A DNA stretch of 64,000 nt, taken from the NCBI RefSeq assembly GCF_963675635.1, contig NZ_OY776488.1, forward strand, positions 1,033,740 to 1,097,739, read 5' to 3'. Position numbers and translations under genes: made by a program. The stretch is from an uncultured Pseudodesulfovibrio sp. (lineage in GTDB: Bacteria; Desulfobacterota; Desulfovibrionia; Desulfovibrionales; Desulfovibrionaceae). A model generated the notes under the pieces. The model saw only the letters and a program-made list of their open reading frames with translations, was not told where the DNA came from and searched no databases. Shown one piece after another: positions 53,978 through 61,743 of this stretch (positions are counted from its first letter, which is position 1; each line of letters begins with the position of its first letter).

Positions 53978-54742
53978 TTACCACGCGTCCCGTTGGGGCA
54001 TGTGCAGATAGAATTCAACTCGCTGATTTTTCAGTCTGTTTTCATCAGAATCATTAGGGTGTGCGGGACGAGTATCAGCATAGCCAACGGCTTTGGCCCT
54101 ATTAATCTCAATGCCGCCTTCATCAACAATATAATTCAAAGCCATGGCAGCTCGGGCAGCAGACAATTCCCAATTCGATGGATATCTGGGTGAAGAAACT
54201 GGTTTATCATCAGTATGCCCACGCACAACAATATTCAACTTGTAATCCTTAAGAACTTTCACGACCTTATCGAGGACTCTCTCGGCACCATCCCCTAATT
54301 CAGCAGACCCAGGTTTAAAAAGAGCTGCGGAATTGGCACTGAATACAACACCGTCCCTATCCGCAGTAACACCCATCCCCTCTTTCAGTTTGATGTCCTC
54401 ATCTTCAAGCAGGGACTTGATCCGCATAACAACACCAAGAAGCAGTCGCTCGTCATGTGAAATGTTGGCCGCCATCTTCTTAGCGGTTTTACTCGTGCTG
54501 AATTGTGCCATATCTTCTGAAACAGCTCGCACCTCTTTCGCACCAAACGCCCCTTTGATAGACCCCAAGGCATCACGGTATTTCTGCTCGCTCTGCTCGG
54601 CAAAGGACAGCAGCAATACAAAAAAGCACAAAAGAAGCGTCATCATGTCGGCAAATGTAGCCATCCACGGCGGCAGTCCCTCATCTGCTGGGGGGGCGTC
54701 TGAGGGTTTTCTTCTGACGGGTTCTTCTGCCTGTTTAGCCAC
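53978..54742 (-). CDS. motB: MotB-like flagellar stator protein, paralogue 1
   Basis: A 254-residue MotB with helix PPWMATFADMMTLLLCFFVLLLSFAEQ (ion-binding Asp32), a plug/linker region, and an OmpA domain (LFKPGSAELGDGAERVLDKVVKVL; IVVRGHTDDKPVSSPRYPSNWELSAARAAMALNYIVDEGG). It anchors the stator to peptidoglycan. It stands between motA and the second motB in the same direction, 21 bases behind motA. Residues alone do not say whether H+ or Na+ is used. Confidence 0.92.
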   Translation of the reverse strand: MAKQAEEPVRRKPSDAPPADEGLPPWMATFADMMTLLLCFFVLLLSFAEQSEQKYRDALGSIKGAFGAKEVRAVSEDMAQFSTSKTAKKMAANISHDERLLLGVVMRIKSLLEDEDIKLKEGMGVTADRDGVVFSANSAALFKPGSAELGDGAERVLDKVVKVLKDYKLNIVVRGHTDDKPVSSPRYPSNWELSAARAAMALNYIVDEGGIEINRAKAVGYADTRPAHPNDSDENRLKNQRVEFYLHMPQRDAW

Positions 54743-54763
54743 GCAGCCTCCGGATCACGAGAA

Positions 54764-55519
54764 TTACGCGCTCACTTCACGCAGAGCGGGAGAAAGGAAT
54801 GCCTGGAGCTTTTCCTTGACCACAGACGGATGATCGCCTCGTTGCAACGAAGCAACACCTTCGATCATAATCTGCATGAACAAGACATCTTCACTCGATC
54901 TCTCTTCAAGCTTGGTAGCCATGGGAAGGAACATACAGTTAGCCATGACAGCCCCATAAAAAGTCGTCAAAAGAGCAACGGCCATGGCTGGACCAATGGA
55001 AGAAGGATCGGAAAGGTTGGAAAGCATGTTGACCAAACCGATCAGTGTACCGATCATGCCAAAAGCCGGCGCCATTGTACCCATGCCCTTAAATACAGCC
55101 TGTCCCTGGCGATGACGTTGTTTCATAAATTCAAGCTCGATCTCCATAACGGATCGAACAAGACCTTCACTGGAGCCATCCACAACAAGCATGACTCCTT
55201 TTTTTAAAAAGGGATCATCAATGGCAACTTTTTCCAGCGCAATGATGCTTTCTTTGCGCGCCGTATCCGCCAACCCTGTAATAAGTCGAATAATCTCAAG
55301 TGGATCATTCGACTTAAAAAGCAATGTCTTCATACCTACCTTAAAGGCATTAATGACGACTCCAAGAGGAAACATGACAAATGTGACGGCAAATGTGCCG
55401 CCTATAACGACGACGACCGATGGGATATCAATAAATCCGGCAGCATTTCCACCCATGAAAATGGTCGTCACTACAAGACCAAAGGCCCCAGCCAGTCCAA
55501 TTAAAGTTGCAATATCCAT
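54764..55519 (-). CDS. motA: Flagellar motor stator protein MotA
   Basis: A 251-residue inner-membrane stator with four helices (e.g. IATLIGLAGAFGLVVTTIFMGG; PSVVVVIGGTFAVTFVMFPLGVVINAFK; GTMAPAFGMIGTLIGLVNMLSNL; MAVALLTTFYGAVMANCMFLPM). A cytoplasmic loop reads ALEKVAIDDPFLKKGVMLVVDG. The N-terminus looks more like PomA/LafT than E. coli MotA, but ion choice is not readable from this alone. It couples ion flow to rotor torque with MotB. fapA lies 3 bases upstream; the two may be translationally linked. Confidence 0.94.
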   Translation of the reverse strand: MDIATLIGLAGAFGLVVTTIFMGGNAAGFIDIPSVVVVIGGTFAVTFVMFPLGVVINAFKVGMKTLLFKSNDPLEIIRLITGLADTARKESIIALEKVAIDDPFLKKGVMLVVDGSSEGLVRSVMEIELEFMKQRHRQGQAVFKGMGTMAPAFGMIGTLIGLVNMLSNLSDPSSIGPAMAVALLTTFYGAVMANCMFLPMATKLEERSSEDVLFMQIMIEGVASLQRGDHPSVVKEKLQAFLSPALREVSA

Positions 55520-55522
55520 ATA

Positions 55523-56638
55523 CTATCTTTTAACTTTTCCGGTAGAGGTACCGATTTTCACTTCATCGTTGTCATAATAGAAATACACATCTTCCAAAAA
55601 ATCATCCACTTTCAAAAATGCTGACCCGATGCTTATTTCGACACCGGGTTTAACAACCCCCGGCACTAGAATTTTGCACTCTTCAAGACGCTCTGTCGCA
55701 TAGATGCCTTCCCACAATTTGACTTTCAGCGTCTTCAGCAAGTCCAACTCCTTGACAGCTGCTTCCAGTCTGGGCTTGAACTCGGCACGAAATTCTTTTC
55801 CCTTGTTCAACATTTTTTCAAACGAAGCGATATCATCATGAAGGACTTTAATGCGCTTGTTATACTCTTCATCAGCATGCAGCAATGACGGTTTGTATCC
55901 CATTACCAAGGAAGTGTCGGTATCCAGCCCTCCCCCGAGCTGTCCGCCGACATAGATATATTCGTATGCACTAATATTCCCACCGGTCAGCCTATCCCCA
56001 ACAGCCAGTCGCTTTCCAGCATAGACATTGCTATGCATGAGCGCTCCCTTAACAAGAATATCATTTTTTGCCATGAGTGTGGCGTACTCACAATAAGCAA
56101 GCTTTAAGTCATGCCCAGCTTCCAGATGCGCCGTTCTCCCCCCCTTGACGCCTCCATGACAATTCAGGTTCCGGCTCGCCTCAATTTGAGCACCCTCAAC
56201 CTGTCCAGCAATGGTCACTTTAACACCGCGAACAGAGAAACCTGAGCGGACGGATCCTTCAACAGAAACATTACCTATAAAGTCGACATTTCCAGTACGA
56301 TAATCAATATCGCACCGAATTGTCAGAGTCTCTCTAACGAGAATTTTTCCCTCTTTATAACAGACATAGCCATCAACAGCAGCAAACAGTTTGTCTGGAA
56401 ATTTCTGCGAGATACCGGTACCGCGCCCTGCGGGGAACTGCTTTTCGTCAAAGATGAATCGAGGATCGGCTTCAACGCCGTCTTCCATCTCAACCCATTC
56501 GGCGATCACGTCCCCCTTTGAAACGCTGTTAACAAAATTCAACTCATGATGGTTGACACTTCCATCGGCCTGTTTTTCAGGAGTGAGCTTGGAAGCATCC
56601 CAATCTGGATCAAAATGATGTTTCAAAAAAAAAGGCAT
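55523..56638 (-). CDS. FapA family protein (DUF342)
   Basis: A ~371-residue protein of the FapA family. It has an N-terminal region and a right-handed beta-helix with repeats (GNVDFIGNVSVEGSVRSGFSVRGVKVTIAGQVEGAQIEASRNLNCHGGVKGGRTAHLEAGHDLKLAYCEYATLMAKNDILVKGALMHSNVYAGKRLAVG). A C-terminal coiled coil follows (FEKMLNKGKEFRAEFKPRLEAAVKEL). Such proteins often sit among flagellar or chemotaxis genes with unclear function. I take ATG 56638 (MPFFLKHHFDPDWD) as the family start; an upstream ATG at 56698 adds 20 weaker residues. It precedes motA by 3 bases. Confidence 0.8.
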   Translation of the reverse strand: MPFFLKHHFDPDWDASKLTPEKQADGSVNHHELNFVNSVSKGDVIAEWVEMEDGVEADPRFIFDEKQFPAGRGTGISQKFPDKLFAAVDGYVCYKEGKILVRETLTIRCDIDYRTGNVDFIGNVSVEGSVRSGFSVRGVKVTIAGQVEGAQIEASRNLNCHGGVKGGRTAHLEAGHDLKLAYCEYATLMAKNDILVKGALMHSNVYAGKRLAVGDRLTGGNISAYEYIYVGGQLGGGLDTDTSLVMGYKPSLLHADEEYNKRIKVLHDDIASFEKMLNKGKEFRAEFKPRLEAAVKELDLLKTLKVKLWEGIYATERLEECKILVPGVVKPGVEISIGSAFLKVDDFLEDVYFYYDNDEVKIGTSTGKVKR

Positions 56639-56822
56639 GAACACTCTGGGGGTGAGACTCTTCAGGTTATCCCATGAAACACTCTGACCAACATACACTT
56701 ACGGAGAACAAACCGTCTGATATTTCATGGTTTTTAATTTATAGAGACCTTATTCAAAATTGATATCAGCGTCAACGGCTATTGCCGCAACATAATTTAC
56801 AGCCTGCTATCAAGTTTCCCTC

Positions 56823-56849
56823 TAAAGATACCGTCACTTCTGCCGATAC
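56823..56849 (+). promoter_or_regulatory. Sigma-28 (FliA) promoter upstream of flaG
   Basis: TAAAGATA at 56823-56830, N11, GCCGATAC at 56842-56849 matches the FliA consensus TAAAGTTT-N11-GCCGATAA in most positions and exact spacing. It lies 58 bases before the flaG start on the same strand. Confidence 0.8.
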
Positions 56850-56906
56850 CATACATAAGAGGCAAATTAGGTTGGGATGATTCGTGTAACACCAGGGAGG
56901 GAGACC

Positions 56907-57296
56907 ATGAATATCCCCGAAATCAGCATTGATGTGAAGCAGGAGTTACGTTCGGAGAACGCAGCTTCGGCCAAGGCAGTGGACAAGCCGCCAGCACAAG
57001 AGAACAGAACCGAGATACGTATTGACGCGGTCAATGGTTCCGAGAAATCCAGTGCGGATAAGCATGACGGCTTCACCAAGGAAGAACTCAAAGCACTTAT
57101 TGCCGAGGCAGAAAAACACCTTGAGACAAATGATGTCAAATTGAAGTTCAACATCCTTGAAGAGAACGATACAGTACAAGTCGAAATCATTGATTCCGAC
57201 GGTAAGACCATCCGAAAAATTCCTGATGACGATTTAGTCAAATTAAATCAGTCACTCAAAAACTTCGGACAGGGCTTTCTGGATAAAGTATCATAA
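56907..57296 (+). CDS. flaG: FlaG family flagellar protein
   Basis: A 129-residue protein with an acidic/low-complexity N-terminal half and a FlaG core: LETNDVKLKFNILEENDTVQVEIIDSDGKTIRKIPDDDLVKLNQSLKNFGQGFLDKVS. FlaG proteins modulate filament length. The ATG at 56907 follows a good GGGAGG site; the ten extra upstream codons to 56877 do not. A convincing sigma-28 promoter stands 58 bases ahead, so late-flagellar control is likely. Confidence 0.88.
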   Translation: MNIPEISIDVKQELRSENAASAKAVDKPPAQENRTEIRIDAVNGSEKSSADKHDGFTKEELKALIAEAEKHLETNDVKLKFNILEENDTVQVEIIDSDGKTIRKIPDDDLVKLNQSLKNFGQGFLDKVS

Positions 57297-57439
57297 GTTT
57301 TCAAATGCCGACGCCAACACACTGCGCCCCAGCCACAGGCTCGGGGCGCCTGTGGCGTTGCCCTTTTCTAACAAACTTGCAAACTGAAAATGCCTGAGGC
57401 ATACTCTGGACAAGGAATACCATCACAGCGGAGGTTTCC

Positions 57440-57733
57440 ATGTCCGATCTCAGCATTTCAACCGACACAATACAGTCCATTGCAATGGACAAGATGCTTT
57501 CAGGCCCGGAATCTGTAGGTGAACAAAGCAGTATCATAGCCTCCGGCATAAACGAACGCGGCATAGACTCAATGGAACAAGCCGTGGCTGGCTTGGAAGT
57601 AGCCTCAAGAACAGAAGAATTTTTTGGCTCCGGCACAGACTTCAGTTCTACCGGGACAGACGTTGACATTCAGCAGGCAGTCAGTTCAACGCTCGATACG
57701 GGCATGGGAACCATTGCTGATAAAATAGCCTGA
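57440..57733 (+). CDS. Uncharacterised 97-residue protein after flaG
   Basis: A small acidic protein, MSDLSISTDTIQSIAMDKML, rich in Ser, Thr, Asp and Glu with little hydrophobic content. It has no signal peptide, Cys or known motif. It follows a good GCGGAGG ribosome-binding site. It ends at a strong terminator. Its position suggests a flagellar or export-associated role, but no family was recognised. Confidence 0.65.
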   Translation: MSDLSISTDTIQSIAMDKMLSGPESVGEQSSIIASGINERGIDSMEQAVAGLEVASRTEEFFGSGTDFSSTGTDVDIQQAVSSTLDTGMGTIADKIA

Positions 57734-57751
57734 TTACTTGCACTTAATGGA

Positions 57752-57787
57752 AAAGGCCCCTGTCATGGACAGGGGCCTTTTTTTTAT
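57752..57787 (+). terminator. Terminator after the flaG unit
   Basis: Thirteen-bp perfect stem AAAGGCCCCTGTC/GACAGGGGCCTTT around ATG, followed by TTTTTT. It may serve the convergent PEP synthase gene from the other side as well. Confidence 0.93.
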
Positions 57788-57800
57788 TGCATACAGAGGG

Positions 57801-60800
57801 TTACCACTGCTTTTTGCGTTGTTCCTCAAGCGCAGCTTCCTGCTCATCAAAGGACTCAAATCCTGCATGACGCATGGCGTCCTGAACAGTATGGTGCCAA
57901 TCCCAGCTGGCATAGATAACTGGCTTGTGGAAAACGGCTCTGAACTGCTCCATCTCCTGACGATAAAACTCCTCCTTGGGAGTTTCCATGTGGTCACGAA
58001 GTTGTTCACCGAAACGATCCAGTTCACCTTCGTACCATTCCATGAAATCTTCGGGAGACTTATACTTCTTCAGGATATGCCCGTAGCTGTTGGCTTCAAG
58101 AAGAGCCTGAAGATTTTTCATATGTTGTTCCTTGAGCCATACTCCCAGATCACGCGTCTTGATACCCTCGGCCTCAATAGCCGCCAAATCAAACTTTGTT
58201 TGACGATATGTATCAGGAACAACCGACGCGGAAACGATACCGGCAATGGCGACCAATCCTCGCAGGATAATGCTATTAGACACACCCTGACCGCAGAAAC
58301 CGACCTTTTTTCCATATTTCTGTCCGGCAAAAATGGCAGACAGAATGGCCCAGACAACTGCTGGATCTTCCTCGTCATAAATATGCTGGAGGCTCGCGTT
58401 GTCACGATCTGTTGCCAGCACCATTTGTGTCATGTCATTTGACCCGATAGAGAAACCGTCAACTTCCTTAAGGAATTCCTTACACAGCACAGCATTGCTC
58501 GGAATTTCCGCCATGAGAATGACCTTGAGATCATCCTTGCCGGACTCCAGATTATGCACCTGCTTGAGATACCTCTTCATAGAGCGGGCTTCTTCCAAAG
58601 TACGAACAAACGGGAACATAATAGACAGATTCTTGCTGCCGTAGATACCCCGCGCAAGCTTGAAGGCTTCCAGTTCCCAGTCATGAATATTACGGGAAAC
58701 GCCGCGATATCCGATCATGGGGTTGTCTTCATGAGCCTCAAACAACAGGCCTCCAAGGAGGTTTCTGTATTCATTGGATTTGAAGTCAGTGGTTCGATAA
58801 ACGATGTTGCTACCGTAAAAGGCCATGGCAAAGAGAGCCAAGCCTTGAGACAGGGTCTGAATGTAGTTTTCCTTGCCTGTAGTGTAGCCACGAGTTTCAA
58901 GAAGACGACGGATGCGGTCAGGCAGAGTTGCCACTTCATCCATTTCGGACTTGAGTCCCATCTTGAGAGCCACTTCCTCGCGCAGGCGGGTAATTTTGTC
59001 GAGATAAGCAACAAACTCCGGTTCATCTTTCAAACGCGCAACATATTCATCCACTATTTTTTCATGCTGTTGACGCATTTTCCAAGCCTCAGACCTGATT
59101 TCCGGCATGCTTTCAAGCATGTCATGATAACCGAGCACTACGGCAACGTGCGCTTCAGCATCAATTGAAGTCTTGAGGATATCCAGACGCTCTGTCGCAA
59201 AAGAGATATGATCATCCAGCTTGTGATCCATCTCACGCAGGCGGCGGTGCATAGCCAGAACTTCGTCAGTGTTTCGTGCGCTTTCCTGTTCTGCCAAGGC
59301 TTCCATTTTTGATGTCAGCCCAGTGATCAGACCAACGTATTCGCGAAGTTTGAGCGGCATGGTAATCAGACCTGATGCAAGCTGCTCTTTCATGACTTTG
59401 GTCAGTCGCATATCCATCTGTTGGATTTTTTCTTCCACCAGATCATTCAAAACATCCTTATCGTAGGCTTCAAGAGCCATAGGATGAACGCCTATATTAC
59501 CAAGCATAAATTCAGCACGAAGCAGCCCGACTTCAAAATCAGGTACCTGACGAAGACGAGACAGGAACAAAGCCTGACCAACATCAGCCAGAATCAAGCC
59601 AACCTTGGTCTTGGTAGTAGGTAATTCAGCGACATTAATCTCACCACCCACTTCGACCAACGGCAATTCGCCACGGTAAACCTTGCCTCTGGAGCCATCG
59701 ACCGTGACCTGCTGTCCATCAAGAGAGCGTAGGGATTCAAGGCGCTGAATACCGATGATAGCCGGGATACCCAATTCACGCGAGGTGATGGCTGCGTGAC
59801 TGGTATCACCACCAACGTCAGCCAAAATGGCGGACGCTATACGCATGCCGGGCACCATATCCGGGTCGGTACGCTCAGCGGCCAGGATGTCACCCTTGTT
59901 GATTTTATTCAATTCGAGAGCAGATCGGAGATACTTGACCGTACCCTGCCCTGCTCCACGGGACGCACCGTTGCCTTCAAGAATGACCTCAGCTGACGCA
60001 ATAGCTTTCTTGTCCACTTCAAGGCGTCGCATGAAGATAGTATTGGGATGCTGCTCAAAATCCTCATTCCACCGTGTCTCGGGACGGGCCTGGACAAACC
60101 AAAGACGGTCAGACTTGTCGATGCAGAACTCAGAGTCCATGATCATCCCGCCATACGCCTTGGAAATGGCACGGACACCCTGCGCGACCATCTCAGCCTG
60201 AGCAATGGAAAGAGCCCAGCGATAAACCTCGTTATCAGGGACTTTGACCACCTGGGTTCCGCTGCCGTCTTCCTTGTAAATGATCTTCTTTTCCTTGCAG
60301 CCCATGTAACGAATGACGACTTCTCGACCACCATCACGCTGGAATACATAAAATTTATCAGGAGTGACCATACCACCGACAACAGCTTCACCCAATCCGT
60401 AACTGGCATCGATAGACACCAGATCATTACGATCGGTACCACGGCAACCTGTCGCAGTATCAGCACTGAACGCCGTACCGGAAATAACCGGGTTGATCAT
60501 GCGCATAATACAAACAGACAAGGAAGTGTGCTCAATAGCCCACTCTTTCTTGGCAAGTTCGGCAATGGCAACATCACCAGTTTCCTCGGCCTTGGTGATG
60601 GCATCAAGAATAGCCTCACGCCGATAGGTCATGGAACGCAGATTGTAAGCAGAGGCGCAATCCCAATGATATGCCTCCAAGCACTCATCGGCTCCCACGA
60701 TATTCAGATACGTATCCTGTAATCCGGCAAACGCTTTCTTGCGGCTATCTTCACCAGCAGCGGAAGAACGCACGGCAACAGGAACATCATCCAGACCGGC

Positions 60801-61382
60801 TTCTTTACATATAGAATTGTATGCCCCCATGACTTCCTTGCCGATTTCGACCGGGATATCCACGGAAAGAATAGCGGACTGAACCAGCACTGACCGCATA
60901 CGCAACTGATCAATGCCTTCAGGAGAAGTGGCAAATCCTTCAACAACGTTGTTGATGAAGGTGCGCAGTTTGATAGGGGTACCGGACTGCTTTTCGGACT
61001 GTTCACGAATTTTCTTGCCAACGTCGCGAACAAACTGCTGCAAATATTCGGAATCCTCGTTAACAGCATCGGAACTCCAGTCAACCTTGTTGTATTCCTT
61101 GTCCACTGTGGCGCGGACAACAGCGGCGTTGACCTTTGTTTCATCGAGAATAAAATGAAATACGTGTGATGAGATTGCACGAAATTCGGGAGCCCGAATT
61201 CCAGCGACCTGACTGATGATGGCGGTGTTGTAGTTCTTACCACCGACAAGAAGCTCGGCTTCTTCACCGATTTTCTTGATGTCGGCCCCATTCAGGACCA
61301 ACTTCTGTTGGAGACTCTCAGTTTTCGCCCCGGCTTTGCTGACAGACGCCTTTTCGGCGGGCTTTTTCTGGGTCTTGGACAT
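57801..61382 (-). CDS. Phosphoenolpyruvate synthase-like enzyme (enlarged)
   Basis: A 1193-residue PEP-utilising enzyme making PEP from pyruvate and ATP. The N-terminal nucleotide-binding domain reads VPVAVRSSAAGEDSRKKAFAGLQDTYLNIVG. The swivelling phosphohistidine is His529 in GGDTSHAAITSRELGIPAIIG. The C-terminal PEP/pyruvate barrel ends at Cys1030 in GFCGQGVSN, the catalytic Cys. His and Cys are ~500 residues apart, versus ~330 in E. coli PpsA, so an extra ~170-residue helical insert lies between. There is also a ~100-residue N-terminal extension. The ATG at 61382 follows AGGAGG. A PdhR/LldR-like palindrome stands 162 bases upstream. Confidence 0.9.
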   Translation of the reverse strand: MSKTQKKPAEKASVSKAGAKTESLQQKLVLNGADIKKIGEEAELLVGGKNYNTAIISQVAGIRAPEFRAISSHVFHFILDETKVNAAVVRATVDKEYNKVDWSSDAVNEDSEYLQQFVRDVGKKIREQSEKQSGTPIKLRTFINNVVEGFATSPEGIDQLRMRSVLVQSAILSVDIPVEIGKEVMGAYNSICKEAGLDDVPVAVRSSAAGEDSRKKAFAGLQDTYLNIVGADECLEAYHWDCASAYNLRSMTYRREAILDAITKAEETGDVAIAELAKKEWAIEHTSLSVCIMRMINPVISGTAFSADTATGCRGTDRNDLVSIDASYGLGEAVVGGMVTPDKFYVFQRDGGREVVIRYMGCKEKKIIYKEDGSGTQVVKVPDNEVYRWALSIAQAEMVAQGVRAISKAYGGMIMDSEFCIDKSDRLWFVQARPETRWNEDFEQHPNTIFMRRLEVDKKAIASAEVILEGNGASRGAGQGTVKYLRSALELNKINKGDILAAERTDPDMVPGMRIASAILADVGGDTSHAAITSRELGIPAIIGIQRLESLRSLDGQQVTVDGSRGKVYRGELPLVEVGGEINVAELPTTKTKVGLILADVGQALFLSRLRQVPDFEVGLLRAEFMLGNIGVHPMALEAYDKDVLNDLVEEKIQQMDMRLTKVMKEQLASGLITMPLKLREYVGLITGLTSKMEALAEQESARNTDEVLAMHRRLREMDHKLDDHISFATERLDILKTSIDAEAHVAVVLGYHDMLESMPEIRSEAWKMRQQHEKIVDEYVARLKDEPEFVAYLDKITRLREEVALKMGLKSEMDEVATLPDRIRRLLETRGYTTGKENYIQTLSQGLALFAMAFYGSNIVYRTTDFKSNEYRNLLGGLLFEAHEDNPMIGYRGVSRNIHDWELEAFKLARGIYGSKNLSIMFPFVRTLEEARSMKRYLKQVHNLESGKDDLKVILMAEIPSNAVLCKEFLKEVDGFSIGSNDMTQMVLATDRDNASLQHIYDEEDPAVVWAILSAIFAGQKYGKKVGFCGQGVSNSIILRGLVAIAGIVSASVVPDTYRQTKFDLAAIEAEGIKTRDLGVWLKEQHMKNLQALLEANSYGHILKKYKSPEDFMEWYEGELDRFGEQLRDHMETPKEEFYRQEMEQFRAVFHKPVIYASWDWHHTVQDAMRHAGFESFDEQEAALEEQRKKQW

Positions 61383-61543
61383 TACTTCCTCCTGGAAAGT
61401 CCCTACGGGAAACGGGAAAGATTCACTCTCCGTTCCGAGGTCGCTGACTTTCTACTATTTTAATTAAATACTAAAAAGAACAATCAAGACTTGAGCTTCG
61501 AATACCCGCTTACAGGGTATCAGACCAGTTCGTCAATGAAACT

Positions 61544-61558
61544 ATTGGTCAGACCAAT
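61544..61558. promoter_or_regulatory. GntR (PdhR/LldR/FadR)-type operator
   Basis: ATTGGTC-A-GACCAAT is a perfect palindrome matching the ATTGGTnnnACCAAT consensus of E. coli PdhR and the related TTGGT...ACCAA sites of LldR. It lies in the 361-base gap upstream of the PEP synthase gene; the distal end of pyruvate carboxylase is on the other side. Regulation by a GntR-family lactate- or pyruvate-responsive factor is inferred. The regulator itself is not in the window. Confidence 0.65.
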
Positions 61559-61637
61559 ATACCAATAGACCACAAAAAAAATAACACTTCAGGCTAAGAA
61601 CATTCAATACCTTCATCTTCTTCGAAAGCAAAAACAA

Positions 61638-61672
61638 AGGCCGGCGCGTAGTTACTACGCGCCGGCCAATTA
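61638..61672 (-). terminator. Terminator of pyruvate carboxylase
   Basis: Thirteen-bp stem GGCCGGCGCGTAG/CTACGCGCCGGCC with a TTA loop. On the minus strand it is followed by TTTGTTTTTG. It lies ~75 bases after the pyruvate carboxylase stop. Confidence 0.9.
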
Positions 61673-61743
61673 TTCTCTGTGCTGCTCTACAAGTTGAGCA
61701 TATTCTTAAAAACTAGACCAATTTATCATACCTGACAAATTTC

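Larger units (their letters stand above)
61383..61743. other. Intergenic region between PEP synthase and pyruvate carboxylase
   Basis: A 361-base gap. It contains the pyruvate carboxylase terminator, the GntR-type palindrome, a second inverted repeat ATACCC...GGGTAT at about 61502-61520, and AT-rich sequence with the PEP synthase ribosome-binding site AGGAGG. No further gene was seen. Confidence 0.6.

Noticed and set aside
60048-60722. 224-codon open frame antisense to PEP synthase
   Set aside because: No ribosome site and no domain; the opposite strand is strongly conserved.
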